This document shows positions 19,001 through 24,735 of a DNA stretch of 64,000 nucleotides, piece after piece. The DNA comes from Hamadaea sp013361475 (GTDB taxonomy: Bacteria; Actinomycetota; Actinomycetes; Mycobacteriales; Micromonosporaceae), in contig NZ_JBFAHM010000011.1 of NCBI RefSeq assembly GCF_040654195.1, positions 62,001 through 126,000 of the forward strand, in the 5' to 3' direction. Under the pieces are notes generated by a model that searched no databases, had not been told where the DNA came from, and saw only the letters and a program-made list of their open reading frames with translations. Numbering within the stretch: position 1 is the stretch's first letter; every line of letters starts with the position of its first letter. The position numbers and the translations under genes are program-made.

Positions 19001-19849
19001 GTCGCGGACCTGGGTTCCTGCGCGGTCGGCAACAGCTTCGACGGCGCGACGCTGGTGCGGATGGCCGACGGCTCCACCAAGCGGATCGACGAGGTCACCG
19101 TCGGCGACAAGGTGCTGGCCACCGATCCGACGACCGGCCGCACCGGCGACTTCCCGGTCACCCACGTCATCGTCGGCGAGGGCGACAAAGACCTCGTCGA
19201 GGTCACCGTCGGCACAGGTACGGGCACCCGGCCTGACGGTGCGACCGCCGCCGTCACGGCCACCCGCGGACATCCGTTCTGGGATGCCGAGGCCCAGCGG
19301 TGGGTCGAAGCCGGCGACCTGCGACCCGACGAGGCGCTGCAAACCTCCAGCGGCGGCGTGGCCAAGACGATCACGACCCGGGAGTGGACCGAGCGCACGC
19401 GGGTCTACAACCTGACCGTCGACACCCTGCACACCTACTATGTGGTCCTCGCCGGGCTGAACCTGCTGGTGCACAACGACGGGGCCGGGGCATGCCCGAT
19501 CCACCAGGCGGCGTCGTTGTCGGCCGCGCTGAAGGCCAAGAAGCCCGGCGGTAAGTGCACCTGCTTCGACGGGCCGCCGCAGGTGCTCAAACGCGAGCCG
19601 GTGCAGATGGCGACCAACAGCACGCGCAAGTCCGCGATGGACGCCGCCGAGCACATCGCCGACGAGTTCGCCCAGGACGCCACTGAGTTCTCCGCTCACG
19701 TCGGACATGGCGGCAATGCGATAGACGACCTCGTCGGCGGCCAGATCCCGATCGGGCATTCCGGCTTCGAAGTCGCCATCGTCGCCGGGATGGTCAGCGC
19801 CCGGGTGGGCATCCGAAAAGTCGGCCGCCTGATCTCCCGAGCCAGATAG
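10031..19849 (+). CDS. Giant secreted RHS/YD-repeat protein with LamG and Hint domains and unassigned C-terminal tail
   Basis: A 3,272-residue exported protein of the polymorphic-toxin/RHS type. The ATG at 10031 follows GGAGG by six nucleotides. Approximate order: basic N-terminus and signal or anchor helix 18-45; beta-rich region 90-340; DNRLRE-like domain 350-525; two beta-sandwich domains 540-755; RHS entry region (REFDAQTGNVS) 770-840; LamG/concanavalin-like insertion 993-1223; long YD-repeat shell to about 2630; RHS core (YDPFGQ, then MGARWYEPGTGAFTSRD) 2590-2660; 11-residue cationic repeats from 2691; Hint autoprotease-like domain 2997-3150, starting at Cys in CAVGNSFDGATLV with TRGHPFW and ending LLVHND; and a 122-residue tail. 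In such proteins the shell encloses a C-terminal effector released by cleavage. The tail matches no toxin I know, and no small immunity-like gene follows: the next gene encodes a large secreted protein. Confidence 0.92.
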   Translation: MRGGYPELLRRSRTTRSRRIRLLALSLSGLLLFTTAASGVSGMPWLSRPGATGVSQDAAASPQQQWAGVKGSGDASGGSGGQKKVNRVIPASQRSRYPQHELTRDPVAPANVASVATAPAVKAQGYQAATSQELSDRRDAYQQVYANADGTQTTVFSTAPVNYRTASGAWAPIDSRLSGDAVSGWRNNADEVRIGFAGRADAQALAAFTVPGGQSVAYGLSGAAAVSGAADGSQVTYRNVLPGIDLELQSLPGELKETLVLRTPNAAGSYDFPLRLDGLSASVRDGAVVLADSGGAVRAVIPPGYVVDAAGRAAPSAAVRYELLTLAGSPVLRLGVADSWLRDRARVFPVRVDPTVKLPVASDRADSAMYVSGSTSASGSSELRVGTVNGVNTASYLKFDGLVDRLRYHTIFGAQLLVVNYDSDSCSARPVTVHPVTASWSPGTGYSYPGPSVGGALARKSFAHGYVAFGENSSKCPAAGEVFDLGGSGADLVQRWVNGEQANYGLSLRALTGALSGKRFAGPSTANPPRLYVTHSPYNASYKIANPVPNPPVLQNQDGRVSVTVTNRSAEAWSAGSYYLAYRAYNARTGAAVGQQRAADLTGTVARGAKVTLSATIKRLPPGRYFLDFTMVRTGGVVFTDHQVPPARMVLEVIDIPPVVQELYPPNGYSAQTLSPQLWARAVDIDAPPGTTLSYKFEVCQQTSTGGTTGCFDSGFQAKTAWTVPAGKLSWSKTFVWRVIVKDGTNETPSPRTTVLTAVPQPEITSRIAGSGAAEQDREFDAQTGNVSTVAMDATVSTVGPELNLVRTYNSLDPRRDSLFGAGWWTRYDMRVVADGDGSGNVTVTYPDGQQVRFGKNPDGTFAAPTGRTASLTWNGTLWVLTDKAKMVYQFSAAGRLMKITDAALRSVVLTYNTADGKLARARVSNSQTNTLGRSMLFTWSGNHIATVATDPVGGIAPTWTYTYSGDQLTSVCAPGNACTRYAYMAGSHYRSGVLDAKPESYWRLGEAQGVAAASEVAVNLGKDSATYANVTLATAGALTGTQETAAGFNGTSSTVTLPKGALKKSRDGAVELWFKPAATGGGGPLLGYQDKDLSATSTTGVPLLYVGTDGKLYGQFGGPAIAPLVSTATVNDGRWHHAVLSVMGGTQTLWLDGAKAAERTGASVEHSLLTFNQVGAAYATTPTSWPGWGSASRRYFAGAIDEVAVYSHPLGQAAVAAHYSYAAGASQLSSITLPSGKIAAEFAYDTADDRVVKHTDRHGGTWQIGTPLVFGGSDDLRRSVQILDPANRPYLFEYDGLTGQLLRSGSPLGLETREEDLSLPVDQPEEPPTEVCTAPDPNDPSFCTVIPGDAGGPVFVRHPLDGMAIRTFEYDDDGNQTVVTNENGDAVRMTYDGRGNVTSTRTCRTSTACFTSYSTYPATVTDPFDPRNDLPTETRDGRSASGSDTTYRTTYAYTSFGELATQVNPDGSTVSHTYTTGGEAAYGGGTVPAGLPLTTTDARGKITRYAYYQNGDLYRVTQPSGLQTIYAYDALGRLATETEISDTYPAGLVTTYTYDALSRPVSTTEPATTDTVTGQAHQKKSTTTYDADGNVTRVEVDDVAGPDATRVSTWEYDDFNHPVRIVDAAGNETVKNYDRFGNETTVVDANGNRYDYAYTARNALSEVRLRDYKGDGGPSVGDYLVLHTYAYDYAGRLASDTDAMGRRLEYQYYGDDLLYRIVLKNLRNPDGTTRDYVVEEDAYDGAGNMTRQTAANGTQVTQRTFTKVSNLASVVTDPAGQALTVNYTYDAMGNVTRTTSTGRPSNVPWIVSTTTEQTDYVYDDTGNAIRQTITAGSATRVSTSTYDQRGLLTSTTDPLGRTTTYTNDELGRRIRAVSPAVAVEQDGGTATTVTPTILTGFNTFDEAVSYADERSNVTRNDYDQLGRVVSSSAPSYRAPGSLTPVQPTVTARYDAAGNIVEKTDGLGHSTRYTYDQLGRLTVVDEPGATDTERAITRRTYTRTGELLSATGPTGARTEATYDDLDRQITSTVIERYPTARTLTTRYAFDDAGNVTSVTSPGGNVTVNAYDAQGQLIQVTDPSGTRISYGYDSDGRQVRVSDGLGRTERVDFDPLGQVTAESDVAPDGTVLRSQTYTYDAVGNQLSSTSPGGITTTYAYDALDRLIRQVEPVSDTVSLTTGFGYDAAGNQTRYTDGRGNHTFFTYNSLGLLESQVEPATTAHPTAADRTWTLTYDVNGQPVRLAAPGGITTTQMYDAAGRVVAEAGTGAGTPQQTFGYDIGGRMTQATSAAGTDTFSYDDRGNLLTSAGRGGTAAFGYDADGQLISRTDAAGTSNYAYTRGRLSSTRDGITGVTQKYTYDAAGFLTSIDYGSGRVRSVTYDNLSRVATDTTRNGAGTAVASISYGYDVDDHLMRKTTTGTAGAGVNTYAYDKAGRLTSWTGPQGTVAYAWDASGNRTRAGSKTASYDQRNRLLSDTDYTYTYTARGTLASRTSSGLTETYTFDAFDRLTTAGSQTYTYDALDRVATRNGITFLYAGMGDDVVADGSEQYARGPSGEVVGVAKAGEELLAIRDGHGDVVAGIDPDDTALSRVADSKAYDPFGQVTATEGDTGQLGFQGDWTDPDTGQVDMGARWYEPGTGAFTSRDTVDYDSGDAILANRYTYGAGDPLANADPDGNWPSCGWCKSVVNRVKKTASSVWSGVKRVASSAWSGIRRAASYVWSGVRSVASWVGSAVRRAASAVSSAAKWVYHKAKSAVRWVGSKVSSAYHWVSHKVSYAYHRVSSTVRSVASSTAAWARQKAEQARRAVYEAKKRITEKARNVIEYAVKHNPIKVVAAVLKPVVNTVKKVVSAAAHIPAAVVATVRDVVVDTVKAAKAVYQTAVTAAGAVVQTVSKAAEAVADFAQAAAPYVKTALSVAADAVGVTDLVDCVTKGDLEACAWTAATIAGYALGGAGGGAVRAARAASLVVRHGDDVADVVKTGSKLVDDLTKAGDDVADLGSCAVGNSFDGATLVRMADGSTKRIDEVTVGDKVLATDPTTGRTGDFPVTHVIVGEGDKDLVEVTVGTGTGTRPDGATAAVTATRGHPFWDAEAQRWVEAGDLRPDEALQTSSGGVAKTITTREWTERTRVYNLTVDTLHTYYVVLAGLNLLVHNDGAGACPIHQAASLSAALKAKKPGGKCTCFDGPPQVLKREPVQMATNSTRKSAMDAAEHIADEFAQDATEFSAHVGHGGNAIDDLVGGQIPIGHSGFEVAIVAGMVSARVGIRKVGRLISRAR
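18101..18397 (+). repeat. Nine tandem 11-residue (33-nt) repeats inside the RHS protein
   Basis: Residues 2691-2789 divide cleanly into consecutive 11-mers such as SSVWSGVKRVA, SSAWSGIRRAA, SYVWSGVRSVA and SWVGSAVRRAA. Each pairs aromatic/aliphatic positions with Lys/Arg/Ser positions. An 11-residue period is the hallmark of hendecad amphipathic helices. The segment sits between the RHS core and the Hint domain, and charged helices without the Trp pattern continue after it. Confidence 0.75.
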
Positions 19850-19898
19850 CGACCAATCAGCCAAAGCGATGACCGAAGCGAGTTCAGGAGAGAAAGAC

Positions 19899-22232
19899 TT
19901 GGCAATCGACGGACGAAGACGAGAGCTCCGCCTTCCGCGGCTGCTGACGGTGCTGGCATTGCTGCTGACCACTGTGGTCACGGTCCGACCCGGTGTGGCG
20001 GCCGCCGACGCGGCCGGCCTCGGCGGCGACTACGTGGCCATCCCCAAGGGTGTCGATGTGCTCGACACTCGCGACGGGACCGGCGGGCATACCGGCGTGG
20101 TGGGCGCCGGCGGGGTGGTGAGCTTCCCGGTGCTCGGGGTGGGCGGCATCCCCGCCTCCGGAGTGAGCGCAGTGCTGGTCCGGCTGGTCACCACCAGCGG
20201 CACCGGAAACACCACCTTCCTTCAGGTGTATCCGGACGGCACCACGCCCAATGGCGTGTCGCACTTGAACGTCAGCGGCACCGAGCAGGTTTCGAACACA
20301 GCGGTCGTGCGTCCCGGTGCCAGCGGCCGGATAGCCGTCCGCAATCAGTCCGGCAGCATGCACATCGTCATCACCGCGCAGGCGTATTTCCTTTCCACGC
20401 CAGGTGGCGGGGGCGGGTTCGTCCCCGTGTCACAGAACAAGATCGTCGACACCCGGGACGGTCTCGGCACCACCAAGGCCAAGATCGCCGCGAAGGGCAC
20501 TCGCACGATCACGCTCAGCGGCGGGGTGATCCCCGCCGGGGCGAAGGCCGTGCTGGCCGATGTCGTCGCGGTCAACGTGACCGCCGCCGGATGGCTTGGC
20601 GTGGTGCCGACCGGCACGGCAGGACCGAACGTGTCGGCGCTCAACTTCGTGCCGACGGGGCATCACTCGCATGCCCTCTCGCTGCCGCTGTCCGCTTCCG
20701 GCCAAGTGACCTTCCTCAACCAAAGCTCGGCCGCGATCGACCTGGTCATCGCGCCGTACGGCTATATCACCGCGACTACCGGCGAGGGCGCCGGCTACCG
20801 CTACGTCCCGGCGACGCGGCTGTATGACAGCGGCAGCGCGCTGGCCGCCGGTGCGACGGTGGATGTGCAGGTGGTCGGCAAGCTGGGCATGCCGACTCGG
20901 GGTGTGGCCGCGGCGATCGTCAACGTCACCGTCGCGAGCCCCAGTGCTGCCGGCGCTGTCAAGGTATGGCCTTCCGGTACCACGGAACCCAACATCAGTC
21001 AGGTGCACAACCGCGCCGGCAAGACGGTGGCCTCCCTCGCGATCGTCAAGCCAGGGGCCAACGGATCGATCCGCATCAAGAACAACGCCGGCACGGCCCG
21101 GATCGTCGTCGACATCCAGGGGTACTTCGGCGATCCGATTCCATCGGCTCCGACAGAGCCGTACGCCGCGACCGTCGGCCTGCAAGCAGGTCCGGTGGCC
21201 GGCGCCGCGCTCGGCATGGTGGAGTACGCCTACACCGACAACATCGGCCGGGTCCTGATCGGCCAGCAAACCGATGTGGACAACTTTGGTTCCGTCCAGT
21301 GGACTGTCGTGTCGGGCAGCGAGGCGTTTGCCGGCCGGCCCTCCCTCGGACTGCTCTCGGACGGCAGAGCCCAAGTCGCGGTGCAGTACTCCGACTCGGA
21401 CGTCTGGTCGCGAACGCAGTCGGCTTTGGGCTCGGCTACCTGGAACGCGTGGGCGGACTTCGGCGGGTCCATGGCCGCCGCGCCCGCGCTGACCCGCCTG
21501 CCGAACAACGTCATGGCGGTGTTCGCGGTGGACACCGACGGAGCGCTGTGGGTGTATCAGCAGACCGGCACCATTCCCGCTTGGAAGGCGCTGGGCAAGC
21601 AGAGTCTGGTCGGCACGCCGACGGTCGTCGCCACCCGAACCGGGGTCCGGCTGTTCGTCCGGACCGCCACCGGCACGGTGAAGACCGCCGAGTACTCCGG
21701 CAGTGTTCTGTCAGCGTGGGTGGACCTCGGCGGGACCGGTGCGACCAAACCGGCGGCGGTCGTCTACCCCGGGTACCGGATCCGGCTGTTCGCGCAGCAG
21801 GCCGACGGCACGATCGCGACCAAGTATCAGGACACGGCCGGGGTGTTCCCCGAGGCGTGGACGACGGTGGGCGGTTCTTCAGTAGCCGGTCCGCCGTCGG
21901 CCATCCTGGACCCGGTCCTCGGCCGCACCGCGGTGGTCGCCCGGGACTCCGCCGGCACCGTGCTGGTGTCGTGGGAGACGCTGCAGGGCTCGGGCGAGTT
22001 CGCCGCCTGGTCGGCGGCGATCCCCGACCTGTTCGAGCAGGCCGCGACGGATCCGACGATCGTGCCGCTGACCAACACCACCGGCCAGACCTGGGCGATC
22101 CTGTTCCGCAACATCAACAACGCCACGCGTGTCTACCAGCGGGCCAGTGCCTCCGGGCTGTCGTCGCCGGCCGCCCGGTCTGCCGGCAGCGTGGAGTTCA
22201 CCGTCCACACCCTTCCCGCGCCGCCGGCCTAG
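19899..22232 (+). CDS. Secreted modular protein: N-terminal DTR-type repeats plus C-terminal propeller-like module
   Basis: A 777-residue exported protein starting 49 nt after the RHS stop. The TTG at 19899, preceded by AGGAGAG, is preferred over the ATG at 19869 because the paralogue at 22300 also starts with TTG behind GGAGG. A signal peptide ends near residue 37 (GVAAADA). Residues 40-425 hold repeats of about 110-130 residues marked by VLDTRDGTGG, IVDTRDGLGT and a final ITAQAYF/IDIQGYF-type end, a module common in actinobacterial surface proteins. From about residue 430 (YTDNIGRVLIGQQTDVDNFG) to the end is a repeated W/D/G-rich module resembling PLL-type lectin propellers. A carbohydrate- or surface-binding role is inference. 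It is probably co-transcribed with the RHS gene. Confidence 0.85.
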   Translation: MAIDGRRRELRLPRLLTVLALLLTTVVTVRPGVAAADAAGLGGDYVAIPKGVDVLDTRDGTGGHTGVVGAGGVVSFPVLGVGGIPASGVSAVLVRLVTTSGTGNTTFLQVYPDGTTPNGVSHLNVSGTEQVSNTAVVRPGASGRIAVRNQSGSMHIVITAQAYFLSTPGGGGGFVPVSQNKIVDTRDGLGTTKAKIAAKGTRTITLSGGVIPAGAKAVLADVVAVNVTAAGWLGVVPTGTAGPNVSALNFVPTGHHSHALSLPLSASGQVTFLNQSSAAIDLVIAPYGYITATTGEGAGYRYVPATRLYDSGSALAAGATVDVQVVGKLGMPTRGVAAAIVNVTVASPSAAGAVKVWPSGTTEPNISQVHNRAGKTVASLAIVKPGANGSIRIKNNAGTARIVVDIQGYFGDPIPSAPTEPYAATVGLQAGPVAGAALGMVEYAYTDNIGRVLIGQQTDVDNFGSVQWTVVSGSEAFAGRPSLGLLSDGRAQVAVQYSDSDVWSRTQSALGSATWNAWADFGGSMAAAPALTRLPNNVMAVFAVDTDGALWVYQQTGTIPAWKALGKQSLVGTPTVVATRTGVRLFVRTATGTVKTAEYSGSVLSAWVDLGGTGATKPAAVVYPGYRIRLFAQQADGTIATKYQDTAGVFPEAWTTVGGSSVAGPPSAILDPVLGRTAVVARDSAGTVLVSWETLQGSGEFAAWSAAIPDLFEQAATDPTIVPLTNTTGQTWAILFRNINNATRVYQRASASGLSSPAARSAGSVEFTVHTLPAPPA

Positions 22233-22247
22233 GCGGATCCACCCTTT

Positions 22248-22280
22248 GAGCGCCCCGCCGTGCCCTACGGCGGGGCGCTC
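22248..22280 (+). terminator. Perfect 13-bp hairpin between the first two secreted paralogues
   Basis: GAGCGCCCCGCCG (22248-22260) pairs completely with CGGCGGGGCGCTC (22268-22280) around a 7-nt loop. It lies 15 nt after the 19899 gene's stop and just before the ribosome site of the next gene, so it can end or attenuate the RHS transcript. Confidence 0.8.
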
Positions 22281-22299
22281 CCATCGGTAAGGAGGAAGA

Positions 22300-24639
22300 T
22301 TGAAGGTCCAAAATGTGTTGGCCGCTGTCGGGCTGGCTCTGGTGATGGGCGTCGTCGCCGTAGGCCAACCGGGGCCGGCCGCCGCCGACGCCGCCGGCAT
22401 CGGCGGCGACTTTGTTCCGTTCAGCGCCCCGGTCGTCGTCCTGGACACCCGCGACGGCACCGGTGGCTTCACCGGCAAGGTGGCCGCCGACACCACGCGC
22501 GCCTTTCCGGTGCTCGGCGTCGGTTCGATCCCGGCCAGCGGCGTCAGCGCGGTGCTGTTGAAAGTGGCCACGGTCGATCCGACCGCCGGCACGTATCTGC
22601 GGCTGTGGCCCGACGGCCAGACCGACCCCGGCATCACCATGCTGACCGTGGCCACCGGGCAGGACATGTCCAACGCCCTCACCGTGGCGCCCGGACCCTC
22701 CGGCAAGGTCGTCGTCAGCAACTCCAACGGCAGCACCCACATCGTCATCGTCGCGCAGGGCTACTTCCGCACGGCCGTCGCCGGCACCGGCGGCGGATTC
22801 ATCCCGGTCACCCAGACCAGGGTGGTCGACACGCGTACCGGGGTCGGTACCTCCGACGCCAAGATCCCGGCCGGGGGATCCAGAACCATCACCCTCACCG
22901 GCAGCCTGGTCCCGGCCGGCGCCGCCGCGGTCGCCATCGGACTCTGCGTCCCCAGCGCGACCGCAGCCGGCTACCTGACGGTGCTCCCGGCCGGAGTGTC
23001 GTCCAGCCGCTCCACCCTCAACTTCGAGAAGGGCACGTCGTCGTCGTTCGCGGCGGTCAAACTCTCCTCCTCCGGTCAGGTCACCGTGACCAACCGCAGC
23101 AGTGCCGCCGTCGACCTGGTGATCACCATGGAGGGCTACTTCACCGCCTCGCCGACGACCGGCGCCGGATTCCGGCTCGCCACCGGGCGCGTCCTCGACA
23201 CCCGTCAGACCGCGGCGATCCCCGCCAACGGCACCGTCGACTTCCAGGTGTCCGGCCGGCTCGGCATGCCGACCCGGGGCGTCGCGGGAGTCGTGGTCAA
23301 TCTGACCGCCGTCGGGCCGACCGGCAACGGCTGGCTGCGGATGTGGCCGGTGGGCAGCTCCGAAGGCCCGGCGACGGGCCAGGCGCATTTCAACGCCGAC
23401 AGCAACAGCGGCAGCCTGGTGATCGTCAAGCCCGGCACCGACGGCAAGGTACGCCTGCGTAACGGCGGCAGCACCGCCATCGACGTCGTCGCCGACGTGC
23501 AGGGCTACTTCGCCGACCCGATCCCGGTCGCGCCGGTGGAGGCGTACGCGCCGACGGTCGGCGTCCAGGCCGCCCCGGTTGCGGGAGCCTCGCTCGGAAC
23601 GGTGGACTACGCCTTCACCGACAACATCGGCCGAGTCCTGATCGGACACCAGACCGACGTCGACAACTTCGGCTCCGTCCAATGGACCGTCGTGTCCGGC
23701 AACGAGGCGTTCACCGGACGGCCGGCGCTGACCAAGGCCGGCAGCGGCAAGCTCGAACTGGCCGTGCGCTACTCCGACTCCGACGTCTGGTCGCGAGGCC
23801 AGACCGCGGTGGGCGCGGCGACCTGGACCGCCTGGGCCGACCTCGGCGGCTCGATGGCAGGCCCCCCGACACTGGCCATCACCGACGGACTGACCTCGGC
23901 GCTGGCCGTCGACGCCGACGGCAAACTGTGGATGCGTACGCCGTCGGGCCTGGCGCCGGCCTGGCGCAACCTCGGCGACAAGAACCTGACCGGTACGCCG
24001 GTCGTGGCCGCCACCCGCGACGGCATCCGCATCTTCGCCGTCGACACCGACGGAGCGGTCCAGACCGCCACCTACACCGCCGGCGTCCTGTCGGCGTGGA
24101 CCAGCCTCGGCGACGTCGACGCCACCGGCACTCCCACCGTCGTGGTGTCCCCGGGCTACCGGATGCGGGTCTTCGTGCGTACCGCCACCGGGGTCATCGT
24201 CACCAAGCAGCAGGACACCACCGGCGCCTTCCCGGCCGAGTGGACCACCCTGGGCGCGTACGTGTCGGCGGGCTCGCCGTCTGCGATTCTCGACCCGATC
24301 CTGGGCCGCATCGCGGTCGTCACCCGCGGCCCGGACGGCCAGATCATGCTGTCCTGGGAGACGGCGCAAGGCTCCGGGATCTTCGGCGACTGGTCGCCGG
24401 CCATCCCGGATCTGTTCGAGTCGGCGGCCACCGACCCCACCCTGGTGCCGATCACCAACACCACCGGGCAGACCTGGCTGATCCTGTTCCGCAACGCCAA
24501 CAACGCCAACCGCATCTACGAACGCCAGCCGGTCAGCGGGCTGGCGGGGTTGACCAGCCGGATCGCTGGCGGCAGCGGGTTCACCGCGCACACGCTGCCC
24601 ACGCCGCCGGTACGGGACCAGGTACGGGAAGCGCGATGA
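22300..24639 (+). CDS. Secreted modular protein, close paralogue of the preceding gene
   Basis: A 779-residue exported protein with the same architecture as its upstream neighbour, indicating tandem duplication. The TTG start at 22300 sits four nucleotides after GGAGG (22291-22295). The signal peptide ends near residue 28 (PGPAAADA). DTR-type repeats (VLDTRDGTGG, VVDTRTGVGT, VLDTRQTA) cover residues 35-420, each closing with a GYF motif. The C-terminal 350 residues begin YTDNIGRVLIGHQTDVDNFG and repeat blocks with SDVWSR, WADLGGSMA and ATDP. It lacks catalytic motifs, transmembrane segments after the signal, and LPXTG-type anchors, so it is probably released or non-covalently wall-bound. Any function is inferred from the modules. 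Confidence 0.87.
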   Translation: MKVQNVLAAVGLALVMGVVAVGQPGPAAADAAGIGGDFVPFSAPVVVLDTRDGTGGFTGKVAADTTRAFPVLGVGSIPASGVSAVLLKVATVDPTAGTYLRLWPDGQTDPGITMLTVATGQDMSNALTVAPGPSGKVVVSNSNGSTHIVIVAQGYFRTAVAGTGGGFIPVTQTRVVDTRTGVGTSDAKIPAGGSRTITLTGSLVPAGAAAVAIGLCVPSATAAGYLTVLPAGVSSSRSTLNFEKGTSSSFAAVKLSSSGQVTVTNRSSAAVDLVITMEGYFTASPTTGAGFRLATGRVLDTRQTAAIPANGTVDFQVSGRLGMPTRGVAGVVVNLTAVGPTGNGWLRMWPVGSSEGPATGQAHFNADSNSGSLVIVKPGTDGKVRLRNGGSTAIDVVADVQGYFADPIPVAPVEAYAPTVGVQAAPVAGASLGTVDYAFTDNIGRVLIGHQTDVDNFGSVQWTVVSGNEAFTGRPALTKAGSGKLELAVRYSDSDVWSRGQTAVGAATWTAWADLGGSMAGPPTLAITDGLTSALAVDADGKLWMRTPSGLAPAWRNLGDKNLTGTPVVAATRDGIRIFAVDTDGAVQTATYTAGVLSAWTSLGDVDATGTPTVVVSPGYRMRVFVRTATGVIVTKQQDTTGAFPAEWTTLGAYVSAGSPSAILDPILGRIAVVTRGPDGQIMLSWETAQGSGIFGDWSPAIPDLFESAATDPTLVPITNTTGQTWLILFRNANNANRIYERQPVSGLAGLTSRIAGGSGFTAHTLPTPPVRDQVREAR

Positions 24640-24735
24640 AGGTCTCCTTCCATCACCGGCCGCTAGCGTGCCCGGCATGGGCTACGCAACCGGCAAATGG
24701 GACCTCCTGGCGTCGAAGATTGTGAATCCACAGGG

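Noticed and set aside
19850..19898. Immunity gene following the RHS protein
   Set aside because: Only 49 nt separate the RHS stop from the next start, and the following gene encodes a signal-peptide-bearing 777-residue protein.
9950..19981. A 3,343-codon open frame on the minus strand covering the entire RHS gene
   Set aside because: It mirrors the RHS codon structure: strong G/C third positions and repeated YD codons remove stops from one antisense frame. The product is Arg/Gly/Val-rich without domains, and no promoter or ribosome site was found.
22198..24678. Long minus-strand frame (826 codons) opposite the second secreted paralogue
   Set aside because: Antisense shadow of a repeat-containing high-GC gene; composition is biased to Gly, Arg, Asp and Val with no motif.
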